Translations under genes and position numbers: made by a program
Notes under the pieces: generated by a model
What the model was told of the DNA's origin: nothing
Databases searched by the model: none
The model's input: the letters and a program-made list of their open reading frames with translations, nothing else
Assembly: GCF_043642205.1 (NCBI RefSeq)
Contig: NZ_JBHZSG010000012.1
Coordinates: 1-64,000, forward strand
Source of the DNA: Thalassotalea_A litorea
Lineage (GTDB): Bacteria > Pseudomonadota > Gammaproteobacteria > Enterobacterales > Alteromonadaceae
DNA: 64,000 bases
Direction of reading: 5' to 3'
Part shown: one piece after another, positions 54,080 to 63,981 of the stretch
Layout: the number at the start of each line of letters is the position of its first letter
Position numbering within the stretch: the stretch's first letter is position 1

Positions 54080-55939
54080 CTAATGTTGTTTTTGTCGAGC
54101 GGATGGCGGTGCTGACCGGGTTGTCGCTCTCGTTGGCGCTCGAGGTGTTGTTGTCTGATATGAACGTGTCGGCGCGCGCATGGTACTCGATGGTGTGCTA
54201 CGAGGGCTCGGAGTTGTTACCGACGGCGTAGAACGGGTTGTCGGCATGGTGCGAACGGCAGGAGAAGACGCCGGCGTCATGCTGCGGCTCGACGAGTTCA
54301 TTGCCGGTTGGTTCACGCTTCGGGTTGGCAGCGTTGTAGAGCGGTTCGACTCGCCTAGGCGTCTTGATGAGACGCTGGGTGGTTGCGATATCGTGCGAGT
54401 ATTCGTAACCGTAGTGCGCGCTGGCTGATTCACCGGCGTTGCCGCATTCCCTGTTCGCAATCTCTGCTCGCGCAGCTGATTGTAGTCAGAACGTGAATGC
54501 GACAGCTTATCCTGAACCTGCTGATAACGATCACGACTCTGCAATTGTTGGCTCAACTGAGTATTAGAACGATTGATTTGTTCCGTTGCAGACGGTGTAT
54601 CTGCCACCTGACGACGTTGCTCATTGCCTGACCGCGCCAAATCCCGGCGCTGCTGCTCAAACCTTTGCTGGTAATTTTGAATCAACTCTTTGTTGACCGG
54701 ACGTTTTGCCAAATCCTCGTTGTTGTTGATTACAGGATTGGCCCGATTATTGAGTGCTGGAGATAGTGCAGTATTAGTTTTTGATGCGGGTTTAGAGCTG
54801 ATATTGTTACCCGTATCTCTGATCTGCGCCTGTGTTTGTATGTCGCGTTGCAGCTGCTCTTGTTTTTGACGCATTAACTCTTTACGTCCTAAGCCCTGCT
54901 CGCCACCAACGTAACCCATTTTACGCATATCTGCGTTTGGCTGGGTAACATACGCATCACGATTTGATTGGTATTTTGTTTTTGTATAGTCGGTTCGGTA
55001 ACCCACGCCTTTACGATGTTTAGGATCATGTTTCCATTGCTGCCCAAGATCTTTTTTAATCTTGGTGGCGTAGTAAGGTTTTTTATGATGATATTTGCGG
55101 CCAGGATAATGCTGGTTGCGATAATGATACGGCTTATATCGATAATCGTTATACACTCGCATATGATAACCAGGCCAGTAAAACGAATTAAAATGATAGT
55201 TAAACGAAATACTCACACCCGGCAGCCAGGTATAGTAACCAATCTGGGCAAAACGATTGTGATTATGATGCCAACGCCAATCCCAATAAACCGGCGGGTA
55301 ATAACCCCAGCGCCAGTTTCCGTAAACTACGCGTGTATCGTAATAAGGCACATAAATAACTTGCGGCTCTGGTGATTGAATAACAATGACGTTGTCTTCT
55401 TTATAGACTTCGACTTTGTCCATATTGCTAAGGCTGCCAGCCTCATCAGCCTGCTGTCGCAACGACTGAATACTGGCAAGAAGACGCGACTCGTCGTCAA
55501 GGAATGCATCACCTAAATCCTGAAGCCAGTCCAGATCATCAGCGATCCGTTTTAATACTTCAGGAAAGGCAATCAACGCTTTCACGCTGGGATCCCAATC
55601 TTCCTCTGCCGCGGCTTTCATCGCTTCGTCATTTGCCAAAGATTCATTTTCTGCCCGCCAACGACTGGCTTGAACAACTTCTAATGGGTAGGTAGAGGCG
55701 ATAAGAATATGGGTTAACAGGCTATCCGGATACAAGGCTATAGGCGCCAGCATTTGTTCTAGTTCCGCGTCGCTAAATACTTGCTCACCACTAGCTTGTT
55801 GCGGCTTATCCGGGGCATTCACCCGGGTTTCTTCGGGATTACTGATTTGCCGCGCCGTGTTGTTTGCTTGCTGCGCACATGCCATTGTCGCCGTTCCAGT
55901 CAGACAGACAAGTGCAAGCCATTGAGTTAAACGTTTCAT
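54080..55939 (-). CDS. DUF3300 domain-containing exported protein
   Basis: 619-aa protein. Signal peptide at about 1-22 (cleaved near ACA-QQ), DUF3300 domain at about 50-290 (YPDSLLTHILIASTYPLEV, then VIYVPYYDTRVVYGNW), and a Trp/Tyr/His-rich middle (YWDWRWHHNHN). A long low-complexity tail from about 330 is rich in Q, N, R, S, T and P and consists of short T/S-P-S-R-like words. It is predicted periplasmic or cell-surface; function is unknown. The tail shows drifted internal repetition, which creates a long antisense open frame that should not be annotated. Confidence 0.88.
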   Translation of the reverse strand: MKRLTQWLALVCLTGTATMACAQQANNTARQISNPEETRVNAPDKPQQASGEQVFSDAELEQMLAPIALYPDSLLTHILIASTYPLEVVQASRWRAENESLANDEAMKAAAEEDWDPSVKALIAFPEVLKRIADDLDWLQDLGDAFLDDESRLLASIQSLRQQADEAGSLSNMDKVEVYKEDNVIVIQSPEPQVIYVPYYDTRVVYGNWRWGYYPPVYWDWRWHHNHNRFAQIGYYTWLPGVSISFNYHFNSFYWPGYHMRVYNDYRYKPYHYRNQHYPGRKYHHKKPYYATKIKKDLGQQWKHDPKHRKGVGYRTDYTKTKYQSNRDAYVTQPNADMRKMGYVGGEQGLGRKELMRQKQEQLQRDIQTQAQIRDTGNNISSKPASKTNTALSPALNNRANPVINNNEDLAKRPVNKELIQNYQQRFEQQRRDLARSGNEQRRQVADTPSATEQINRSNTQLSQQLQSRDRYQQVQDKLSHSRSDYNQLREQRLRTGNAATPVNQPARTTVTNTRTISQPPSVSSRRLGESNRSTTLPTRSVNQPAMNSSSRSMTPASSPAVRTMPTTRSTPSVTTPSPRSTPSSTMRAPTRSYQTTTPRAPTRATTRSAPPSARQKQH

Positions 55940-56405
55940 AAACCACCTCTTCGCGAAGATGCTGTCCTTGCTGCCGGGTTGGTACCTTGAGTATAACCTA
56001 AACAGATGAAAGACGATCCTGACTCATATTATGTATAGGTATGACCCTGAGAACCTTGTTTAGTTTCAGCAAGACTCGAATGATGTCGAAATAGCTGTCA
56101 TTGCAGCTCACTGAAAATACAGAAAAATTTTTCTCTTGTTATTGTTATACGTGATTGCGGGAGAGCTGTCTACGACAACACTCGTTCGTAAGATTGATAA
56201 CTCATTAGTTAGTATTTTTGATAAACCGTGGAATGATTGGTTAAATAACTCATCCATTATGTTCGCCAACTGTCATATTAATACCGATATTTTATGGTTG
56301 GGCGTGTACAAGGTGCGAGTTCAGCGACGAAAATTAAAATATTGATCAGACAATATCGGGCCAAGATCCACGTGGTTATATCTTTTATGGACGTTTGTGG
56401 TGAAT
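55940..56405. other. Intergenic region between the DUF3300 and GNAT genes
   Basis: About 465 nt. A 69-codon frame at 56136-56345 begins with TTG and has no ribosome site or family resemblance, so it is not called. No terminator or repeat was seen. Confidence 0.5.
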
Positions 56406-56891
56406 CTAACTCAGCCATTTATACATCACATAAGCGTCAACATAACCTTGCTCAGGGTGTTTAAACGCTTTAGGCAAGCGACCACAAATATCAAAACCGA
56501 GTCGTTGCCATAACCGCACCGCGCCGGTGTTTGAGCTGGCCACAAAATTAAATTGCATCGCCTTATAGCCAAGCTCTGCAGCCATCAGTTGCGAGTGTTC
56601 ACACATACGGGTTGCCAGGCCTTTACCGCGGGCATCCTGTGCGACCATATATCCACAGTTACAAACGTGGCTACCCGGACCCGCTTGATTGGTTTTAATG
56701 TAATATGTCCCAAGAATATTGGTGTTTTGCTCAACCACAAACGTTTTCTCTGGCAGTTCCATCCAAACCCTGAAGGCCGATTGTTTGTCCATATCTGTTG
56801 GGTAGGCATAAGTATCCCCCTGGACAATAATCTCCTGCATAAATGCGAAAATTTGGTCAAAGTCATCGACCCTTGCCTCTCTTATTTTCAT
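56406..56891 (-). CDS. GNAT family N-acetyltransferase
   Basis: 161-aa acetyltransferase-like protein. Motif A is MVAQDARGKGLATRMCEHS, with the acetyl-CoA pyrophosphate loop RGKGLA; motif B includes NFVASSNTGAVRLWQRLGF and the C-terminal YVDAYVMYKWL. This is the RimI-like/phosphinothricin-type fold; the substrate is unknown. Start ATG 56891 is chosen for its GGAGGG 10 nt upstream; the frame continues to 56918. It lies just downstream of sbcC on the same strand. Confidence 0.88.
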   Translation of the reverse strand: MKIREARVDDFDQIFAFMQEIIVQGDTYAYPTDMDKQSAFRVWMELPEKTFVVEQNTNILGTYYIKTNQAGPGSHVCNCGYMVAQDARGKGLATRMCEHSQLMAAELGYKAMQFNFVASSNTGAVRLWQRLGFDICGRLPKAFKHPEQGYVDAYVMYKWLS

Positions 56892-56979
56892 TAAGAAATC
56901 CCTCCGGATTCGTGTCACTGCAAGCGTTTATTGTCTGTCAACGGGCCCATACGGCATGATACCCTTCCATGGCTACGAC

Positions 56980-59900
56980 CTAGACAGAGGCGAGCACGAC
57001 TTGGCTCCCAGTCCCGTCATTACGCACATCAATCCGCAGTGCCATTTGTTCTTTTAACTCATTTACATGGGAAATAACCCCGATGGTACGACCGGTTGAT
57101 TGCAAATCAATCAAGGTATTGATGGCTAGTTGCAACGAATCCTGATCGAGGCTGCCAAAGCCTTCATCGATAAACAAGGTATCGAGTTCAATACCGCCTG
57201 AGCGTTGCTGAACCACTTCAGATAGCGCCAGTGCCAGGGCTAAAGAGGCCATAAAAGACTCGCCACCAGACAAGGTTGCCACAGGACGTACTTTGCCGGT
57301 ATGCGCATCATCAACGGCCAAGTCCAGACCGGCGGTCACATTGCGCTTTTGTTGTTCTTCGGCCTGACGTACCAGGGTGTATTGGCCTTTACTCATCATC
57401 TGCAATCGGCGACTGGCAATGGACAGGACATTATCGAGTATATCGGCGAGTACAAATCGCTCTAACGAGACTCGGACTTTACCTTTCCCGCTTGCGGCAT
57501 TGGCAAGGGTGCCTATCACTTCATAATCTTGTTTATGTTGTTCCTGACGTTTTTGATACTGTTCTACACGCTGAAGGACATTCGCCGAACCTGCCAACGC
57601 GATAGCGGCCTGACTCACGGCTTTTTCCTGTTGCTGATAGCGGCCATCGATAGTATCCAAATTTGCCTGTAATGCTTCAAGATCGGATGCTTTTTGACCG
57701 GACAAACGCTCCGATAACAACGCCAGATTGTCTGCCAGTGTTTTTGAGGTTTGCTGGTATTCATTCACTTCCGTCTGTAAACGTCGCAGACTAAACTCAT
57801 CCAGACACGCATCGCTAAACGCCTGCTGGTCAGGAAAGCTGCTCGACGTTAACTGTTGTTGCCAATAATGTTGCGCCTGTTGACATTTTTGTTGCAACTG
57901 CTCGCCATGTTGGCGTTGCGTCAACATTCGGCTTTCAATAGCGCTAAAACGCTCTGTAGCTTTTTGATAACCTTGCTGAGCCTGGGTTAACTGACTATCC
58001 AAATTAGCGATTGCCCGTTGATTATCCTCAATCGCCTTGGTCAACACGTCGTTATCACGATATTGCTCTGGCAATCCTTGTTCGGCATCAGATAGCTTCA
58101 TTTTTGCGGTTGCGTGTTGCGCTGCAATGGCGGGTAAGCCTTGTTCTAACTGTTGCATATTCGATGCCAATCGTTGCAATTCATCATGCATGGCTTTGAG
58201 TTTATCGGTCGCTTTTAATAATTGTTGTTGCTGTTGTTTCAATCCCGTAATTTGGGTTTGATTATCAGCAAGTGCCTGCTCGGTTTCAACACAGGGTTTC
58301 ACTTCGCCATTAGCCTGCTGCAACACTTGTTGGTGCTGGGATTGACACACTTCCAGCTCGCGTTGAACCTTAGCTAAATTCACCTGAGCACGTTGCAATA
58401 GCTGTTGTTTTTGATCTCGCATCGCCCGTTGCTCATCGAGCATGGATTTGGTCACCGTCTGTTCGGGCGATTCACTTTTTGCCGGTGCAGGATGCTGTGT
58501 TGAACCACATACCGGGCAAGGCTCTGATGGGTTTAACTGAGCCGCTAAAATCGCCGCTTGCGAGCTATGCCACTTAAACTCAAGTGTCATCAATGCGGTA
58601 TGTTGATGTTCCAACGCCTGTTGGCACTCGTTAACCTGTGCTTGTTGCTGCTCCAGAGATTGTCGCAACTGCTGTTGCTGGTTGGTCAGTTGCTCAATTT
58701 GCCGACCCGCTCGTAACTGCTGCTCCAATACATGTTGTTGTTCAATGAACTTAGGCAAACTATCAACGGCTTTTTGCAAGGAAACAATCAAGGCTTCGCC
58801 TTTGTTAACCCGTTGCGAATATTCGCTGATTTTGGCTTTTGCCTGTTCGATACGCTGACGGCAGTCTTGTTCTGCCTGAGATTGTTGCTGACATTCGAGC
58901 TGGATCAACGCGAATCCTGTCAAGGTCTCCCGAAAATTTGCCAATTGCTGCTGGCTATCAAGCAAAGATTGTCGCTGTTGATATTGCTGTTGTGCCGTAT
59001 GTAATTGATTCTCGTGTTCCTTAACGTTTTTTCTGGCTTCTATTTCAAGCTGTTGGGTTTGCGAAATTTGCTCTTGTATTTGCTGCAAATCCTGGCGCAA
59101 TGATTGTAGCGCCTTAAAATCTGGTTCGAGCCGAGCCGCCTGCTCTGCCTGCTGCAATTTGCGGCCTTGCACCTGCATATCTTCAGCCTTTGCATGGTGC
59201 TCTGCCTGTGATTGTTGTAATCGCGCCAGTTCAGAAAAATCTTCGTTTAGTTTCTTGCCTTGTTGATAAGCAATAATGGCCTGCTGCCGTTGTTTTTCCA
59301 GTAGTCCCTTTTGCTCGGTCAGCGCCTCAAGCTGAGCTTGCTGCTGTTGTTGGCGGCTGAGTAATTGCGATAACTCCTGGACACTGGCTTCTTGTAATGC
59401 CTGATTGATCAGGTCCTGATTTTGCTCATAATCGCCTTTAATTAGCGCCGCTTTTTCTTTCAGGATTTGCTCAATTTTTTGATAAATCTGGGTTTGGAAC
59501 AGGGTCGATAAAATCGCTTGCCGGGCATCGGATTTGGCCAGCAGTAGCTCGCGAAATTTGCCTTGTGGTAACACCATCACCTGGCGAAACTGGTCGACAC
59601 TCAAACCAATAATTTCACGGATCCTATCATCCGCATCTTTTTTCTTTTTCGCCACTAAAGTGACTTCTTTTTGTTGTGCTCCATCATCGACTAATTCGCG
59701 AAAGTGGGCGCTGGCTTTTTCTTCGGTGAAACCATCACCTCGCTTAGCCGGCCGCAATTGTGTTGGCGTTCGGGTGATCCGATATTGTTTATCGCGGATC
59801 GCAAAGGTTAATTCCACCTGAGTCAGCGTGTCATCATCAGCATTGTCACAACGAACCGCAAAATCTTTGCGCGCTTCATCCGTGGTCTCGCCATACAAGG

Positions 59901-60051
59901 CAAAGCAAATCGCATGCAAAATGGAAGATTTACCCGCACCGGTTGGCCCATCAATCAAAAATAACGGGGCATGACCCAATTCTTGGAAATCGATCACCTG
60001 TTTATCGGCAAAAGGGCCAAACGCCTGGATGGACAGACTTAAAAACTTCAT
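56980..60051 (-). CDS. sbcC: SbcC, ATPase subunit of the SbcCD nuclease
   Basis: 1023-aa Rad50-like SMC-type ATPase. Walker A GPTGAGKSS is at 34-42; two long glutamine-rich coiled-coil arms (about 185-500 and 530-830) surround the zinc hook CPVCG near residue 512; the signature LSGGESFMASLALALALS and Walker B DTLFIDEGFGSLD are at the C terminus. With SbcD it cuts DNA hairpins and processes ends, and limits long palindromes. Its ATG overlaps the sbcD stop by 4 nt (ATGA), so the two are translationally coupled. Confidence 0.96.
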   Translation of the reverse strand: MKFLSLSIQAFGPFADKQVIDFQELGHAPLFLIDGPTGAGKSSILHAICFALYGETTDEARKDFAVRCDNADDDTLTQVELTFAIRDKQYRITRTPTQLRPAKRGDGFTEEKASAHFRELVDDGAQQKEVTLVAKKKKDADDRIREIIGLSVDQFRQVMVLPQGKFRELLLAKSDARQAILSTLFQTQIYQKIEQILKEKAALIKGDYEQNQDLINQALQEASVQELSQLLSRQQQQQAQLEALTEQKGLLEKQRQQAIIAYQQGKKLNEDFSELARLQQSQAEHHAKAEDMQVQGRKLQQAEQAARLEPDFKALQSLRQDLQQIQEQISQTQQLEIEARKNVKEHENQLHTAQQQYQQRQSLLDSQQQLANFRETLTGFALIQLECQQQSQAEQDCRQRIEQAKAKISEYSQRVNKGEALIVSLQKAVDSLPKFIEQQHVLEQQLRAGRQIEQLTNQQQQLRQSLEQQQAQVNECQQALEHQHTALMTLEFKWHSSQAAILAAQLNPSEPCPVCGSTQHPAPAKSESPEQTVTKSMLDEQRAMRDQKQQLLQRAQVNLAKVQRELEVCQSQHQQVLQQANGEVKPCVETEQALADNQTQITGLKQQQQQLLKATDKLKAMHDELQRLASNMQQLEQGLPAIAAQHATAKMKLSDAEQGLPEQYRDNDVLTKAIEDNQRAIANLDSQLTQAQQGYQKATERFSAIESRMLTQRQHGEQLQQKCQQAQHYWQQQLTSSSFPDQQAFSDACLDEFSLRRLQTEVNEYQQTSKTLADNLALLSERLSGQKASDLEALQANLDTIDGRYQQQEKAVSQAAIALAGSANVLQRVEQYQKRQEQHKQDYEVIGTLANAASGKGKVRVSLERFVLADILDNVLSIASRRLQMMSKGQYTLVRQAEEQQKRNVTAGLDLAVDDAHTGKVRPVATLSGGESFMASLALALALSEVVQQRSGGIELDTLFIDEGFGSLDQDSLQLAINTLIDLQSTGRTIGVISHVNELKEQMALRIDVRNDGTGSQVVLASV

Positions 60052-61250
60052 TCCTTGCCCTCCGTTAATGCTTTGGCCTGAGTGATAGCATCCTCGAGTA
60101 TCTGTGTTTGTGATGGCGACAATTCATTTTCAGTTACCTGGCTGAAAAATTCGCTAAACACCTGCAGCTCATCCTTTTTAACGTCAGCATCCGCGTCGCC
60201 ATTGGGGCTATGTTGGCTTGAGTCGTAGTCGCTCGAAAATTGCCTGCGCTCCATCTGCAATACATTGGGATAGACTTTTCTAAGACGTGCCAACGGCTCC
60301 AATAAGGCTTGTTTATCCATCAAGCGCACCAATAAATAATCATCAAAATTGGCGTCGTCTTTGCCTATTTGTATCAGTTCATCGAGCTCACCTTCGATAA
60401 TTCTCAGGTTATGGCGTGCGTGCAGTGGCAACAAAGTAATGCTCGCAGGCTTGTCAGCAGTTAGCTCGACTAACGTTACCGACTTATTCTGCTGATGTTC
60501 AGAAAAGGAATATTTCAATGGTGAACCACTATAGCGAATATGTTGTGCCCCTTTAAATTGTGGCCCGTGTAAATGCCCCAGAGCAACGTAATCAAAGTCA
60601 GCCAGAGGCTGCCAGGATACCCGGTCTGCGCCGCCGATGGCTAAGGGGCGTTCCGAGTCAGATTCGCTGGCGCCATCAATAAAGCAATGACTTATCAACA
60701 CCGATGCCATATCCGCTCTGTGCTTACGGTGCTCTTTTAAAATCTGTTCAGCCATATAGCTGTGCGCATCATCATAGGTTCGCAATACCTTATCGTCACC
60801 AAGTTCATTGGCGATTTGCTCAGCAAATGCTTCTCTGACTTCCACAGGATCATGGTACGGCAACCCATAAAACGCGACATTTTCACCTTTTTGATTTTTC
60901 ACGATCACCGGCTCACTCGCCTGCTGCAAATCTGCGAGAATATGCAGGTTCGCCAGCCGCATCTGTCTGGCGCCAAACCGCAGTCGTTTGGCACTGTCGT
61001 GGTTGCCACTGATCATGATGATTGGAATGTTGTGCTGTTGTAAATCAACCAGAAACTTATCCAGTACATCAACCGCTTGCGCGGGAGGAACCGACCGGTC
61101 GAAAATGTCGCCAGCGACGATGATGGCGTCAACCTTATGCACTACGGCATATTCTTTGATCTGAGAAAGCACAAATTGCTGATCATCAAGAAGAGAAATG
61201 TTTTGGAAAAGACGACCGATGTGCCAGTCTGATGTATGCAAAAAACGCAT
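60048..61250 (-). CDS. sbcD: SbcD, nuclease subunit of the SbcCD complex
   Basis: 400-aa Mre11-like metallophosphoesterase. Metal-binding motifs in order: D8 and H10 (SDWHIG), GDIFDR, GNHDS, SHCFIDG (distal His) and GHLHGPQ. It forms the exonuclease/endonuclease centre of SbcCD in the cytoplasm. Slightly acidic segments (SPNGDADADVKKDE) interrupt the C-terminal capping region. It is the first gene of sbcDC. Confidence 0.96.
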   Translation of the reverse strand: MRFLHTSDWHIGRLFQNISLLDDQQFVLSQIKEYAVVHKVDAIIVAGDIFDRSVPPAQAVDVLDKFLVDLQQHNIPIIMISGNHDSAKRLRFGARQMRLANLHILADLQQASEPVIVKNQKGENVAFYGLPYHDPVEVREAFAEQIANELGDDKVLRTYDDAHSYMAEQILKEHRKHRADMASVLISHCFIDGASESDSERPLAIGGADRVSWQPLADFDYVALGHLHGPQFKGAQHIRYSGSPLKYSFSEHQQNKSVTLVELTADKPASITLLPLHARHNLRIIEGELDELIQIGKDDANFDDYLLVRLMDKQALLEPLARLRKVYPNVLQMERRQFSSDYDSSQHSPNGDADADVKKDELQVFSEFFSQVTENELSPSQTQILEDAITQAKALTEGKE

Positions 61251-61473
61251 GCCAATCCTTTGATATATGCTTCGAAGTCACGAAAATGTTCTGAATGTAA
61301 TCACGAGTCTACCACAAGCGATTTTATCGGGCAGTAGGCGTAAAGATTTTTTGTGCGGGTTCTGTGAAAACTTCACTTATTGGAATGGGTATTAGCTTGC
61401 TCTTTATGTAGCAGTTCGTTAGATTGAGCAGCTATAAATTCGCTAATACATTGAATCTTGTCGTTTAAGAATT

Positions 61474-62238
61474 ATGTTCTCAAATCTATTAACAACCAAA
61501 CCGCTAATCGATGCCCAGAGTAAAGCCTGGATTGATGATACGTACGCCTGGCTAGAACGTCATTTTTCCAGTTCAGACCCAAAGCTGAAGCCTCGCTTCA
61601 TTTTACCCACCAATGACTACTATCCTGGCCGGGTGGGCAGCGTTGATGAAATGGCGCAGAGTATTTTTGAGAAAACCGGCGAATATGCGGGCATGCGCCA
61701 GTGGCCGGTGGTATTGCGTTGTGCATCAATGGCTGCGCCACCACCAGCTAATACGTTGCCACATTTAAGTTTCCCTAATGGCTTACGCGGCACATCAATT
61801 CGCGTGGTCAATAACGACTTTTCCATGCAGGGTGGTCAACCAATGGTATGGCCATATCAGGAACCACAGGTGAACCATCCACAATTAATGATTGCTAACT
61901 TTGCTCAAGGCTACGCGGCATTGCTTATGCAACACACGATGGACAACCCACCCGGCGGGCCAGAGTTTCGAAACCAAACCATTGATTTACTCGCATGCTA
62001 TCTGGGATTTGGTGTCATGATGGCCAATACAGCCTATCAATTCCGCGGTGGATGCGGCAGCTGTTACAGCCCTTCCGCAAATCGACAGACCATGTTAACG
62101 GAACAACAAACCGTTTACGCGCTGGCACTTCACTGCGTGAATAACCAGCTGGATAGCTCTCCCGTACGTAAACAGCTAAAAGCGCATCTGCAAAAAGACT
62201 TTAAACGCGCATTAAAGCAGGTTAAAAGCGATCATTAA
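61474..62238 (+). CDS. Conserved-looking protein of unknown function
   Basis: 254-aa soluble protein without signal peptide or membrane segments. I do not recognise the family. Visible features are a proline-rich middle (PPPANTLPHLSFPNG), a phenylalanine- and glycine-containing stretch (CYLGFGVMMANTAYQF), and GGCGSC about residue 197 with a CxxC-like pair that could bind metal or form a disulfide. The C terminus is basic (KQLKAHLQKDFKRALK). It is monocistronic; 223 nt of spacer separate it from sbcD, in divergent orientation. Confidence 0.75.
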   Translation: MFSNLLTTKPLIDAQSKAWIDDTYAWLERHFSSSDPKLKPRFILPTNDYYPGRVGSVDEMAQSIFEKTGEYAGMRQWPVVLRCASMAAPPPANTLPHLSFPNGLRGTSIRVVNNDFSMQGGQPMVWPYQEPQVNHPQLMIANFAQGYAALLMQHTMDNPPGGPEFRNQTIDLLACYLGFGVMMANTAYQFRGGCGSCYSPSANRQTMLTEQQTVYALALHCVNNQLDSSPVRKQLKAHLQKDFKRALKQVKSDH

Positions 62239-62364
62239 TTTATTCTATCGCCAGAGGCAGAAAAGCTCTGGCACAGCACTTTAAGCCGCTTATTCTCCCC
62301 CCACTACCTTTAGCGCAGTGTGTTATCCCGCTTGCCGCTCTTTTCCCATATGCGTCGTCAAAGC

Positions 62365-62502
62365 ATGAAAACGACCAATAATACCAATCACATTAAGTTT
62401 GTGCACAATTCAGAGTTAGGGCAGAGGTTCACTGGCAACATAGACGTTATTGAAATTTACGTTGAAGGAAATCTAAAAGACGAAAGTTTACGTAGTGATT
62501 AA
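62365..62502 (+). CDS. Tentative 45-aa ORF
   Basis: ATG 62365 opens a short hydrophilic frame (MKTTNNTNHIKFVHNSEL at the start). A longer GTG version begins at 62320. There is no ribosome site and no recognisable family, so it is noted only as a possible small gene. Confidence 0.15.
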   Translation: MKTTNNTNHIKFVHNSELGQRFTGNIDVIEIYVEGNLKDESLRSD

Positions 62503-62528
62503 TGAGGCATCTTTGAAACAGAGGGCAC

Positions 62529-62822
62529 ATGATGAAAACTATTGGACTTTGGATATACGATTGCTATACAACGGTGTTTGATTCGCGTAAAAATCCGCTG
62601 AGACACATACCGGATCCCGTCAGTCGTTTCTATATTATGACCATCTTAGCCACGATGTGGAGTTTTTGTTTCGCAATCTATTTGGGAAGCATGATTTACT
62701 TCGGCTTAAGCCTTGCCGCACACATCATTTTGCTTCTGATGTTTTTCTTCACTATTTCTGTTTTCTACGACGCCGAGAAAAATCACTCGTCATGGTTATT
62801 AAAGCTACGCCAAGAGCATTGA
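62529..62822 (+). CDS. Small membrane protein of unknown function
   Basis: 97-aa protein with two or three hydrophobic segments in residues 31-80 (YIMTILATMWSFCFAIYLGS and AAHIILLLMFFFTISVFY). The N-terminal segment IYDCYTTVFDSRKNPLRHIPDPVSRFY looks conserved in style. Two ATGs are available at the start. No family is recognised; an inner-membrane location is predicted. Confidence 0.6.
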   Translation: MMKTIGLWIYDCYTTVFDSRKNPLRHIPDPVSRFYIMTILATMWSFCFAIYLGSMIYFGLSLAAHIILLLMFFFTISVFYDAEKNHSSWLLKLRQEH

Positions 62823-62955
62823 TGATCTTTCGAGCACAACAACGCAGCATCACAGTTTCCAGCGTCAAAGGGTTTGAAGCATTGAAAAGGTGAGGCTTGT
62901 TACAACCATAGCGATAAGCCCAAATGCATTCGCATTGTGGTTTCGCTACCAGTAC

Positions 62956-63981
62956 CTAGTCGTTGTTGATGTCAGCTCTGGCCATGGCAACTAATTCTTC
63001 AGCAGCCACCTTTCTCTCATCGATAACCACAGTCGCAGAGATTTTGTCCTGAATTGCCTGACGATTTGCATCCCAGTAGATTTGGACAAAGCCCAGCAGT
63101 CCCGTGGCAAGGCCGGCGCCATAGCCACCATATCGGCCAAAGCTGTCCCATATCGATAACCGTGTGCCATCAAGTTGAATGACCCGGATACCCAGCAGTT
63201 TCTTACCTGGGGTTTTACCATTGAACAACGAACCACAAACGGTGAAATAAAATGCTGCCCAACCAAATCCAAGTCCAAGATCACGAATCAGCGCTTTAAA
63301 AAACTCAATAATTGAATAAATCGGCTGGGTGGCTTTGTCCTTGATCTTACCGGCTCTACTCGGTTCGTCATCCACGGCAGGTGTGTTGTCGGATCCTGCG
63401 GGTATTTCCACCTCTGGCACCACAGTAACCGTTTTACTACCCGTATCAGCTTCGGCTGTTGCGGATTTATCTGATATGGGTTTTGCTGCCGATGTCGTCG
63501 TTGCATCAATCGCCACAGCGTCAGGCACTTTTTCTTGTTCTTGTTCTTGTTCTTGTTCTTTAGCCGATTGAGCCAATAATTCATTATACGAGGCGGTTAA
63601 TTCCGACGCTAAACGTTGACGTTCTGTCGCCTTGATTGGCAATTCATTGGTAATTTCCGAGAATAAATTCTTAGCCTGTTGTTGTGTTAGATTAATGGAT
63701 AACACTTGTTCTGGCACCGGCGCCAACACCTCTTGCCAGCATGCCACTTGCTGATCACAGCCTTTTTCTTTTACATTTGTCACGGTTTTTATAACGAACC
63801 CCGTTATCTCTAATGTTTTACCCAGATCAAACTCCGCTTCGATTGGGTCACCTGAGCCATTGGTAACTATCTCACCGTAGGATTGCCCATCATTGGGATC
63901 TAATGGGTTTTTGCCATTAAATAACGGAGGCAACAACTGTACTAATAAGACGAAAATGATAAGGGCACCGAAAAATCGCAT
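62956..63981 (-). CDS. RDD family membrane protein, probably 5'-extended beyond the window
   Basis: 341 aa shown. One hydrophobic segment at 3-20, a soluble periplasmic-type region (25-130) with two cysteines, a Q/E tract (QEQEQEQEK, about 145-152) encoded by CTTGTT hexamers, an alanine- and threonine-rich linker, then an RDD domain at about 225-325 (GKTPGKKLLGIRVIQLDG, WDANRQAIQDKISATVVI). The frame stays open through the right edge (SKRRAV before the ATG), so the true start may lie outside. RDD proteins are poorly characterised and some are linked to cation exchange. Confidence 0.75.
   Translation of the reverse strand: MRFFGALIIFVLLVQLLPPLFNGKNPLDPNDGQSYGEIVTNGSGDPIEAEFDLGKTLEITGFVIKTVTNVKEKGCDQQVACWQEVLAPVPEQVLSINLTQQQAKNLFSEITNELPIKATERQRLASELTASYNELLAQSAKEQEQEQEQEKVPDAVAIDATTTSAAKPISDKSATAEADTGSKTVTVVPEVEIPAGSDNTPAVDDEPSRAGKIKDKATQPIYSIIEFFKALIRDLGLGFGWAAFYFTVCGSLFNGKTPGKKLLGIRVIQLDGTRLSIWDSFGRYGGYGAGLATGLLGFVQIYWDANRQAIQDKISATVVIDERKVAAEELVAMARADINND
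63532..63560. repeat. Hexanucleotide microsatellite TTCTTG in the RDD gene
   Basis: About four and a half consecutive TTCTTG units encode the Q/E tract. Unit length is a multiple of three, so copy-number change would keep the frame. Confidence 0.8.

Noticed and set aside
54180..54428. Plus-strand frame opposite the DUF3300 tail
   Set aside because: It is produced by the low-complexity S/T/R-rich tail on the other strand.
56136..56345. 69-codon frame in the spacer after the DUF3300 gene
   Set aside because: TTG start, no ribosome site, no recognisable family or signal.
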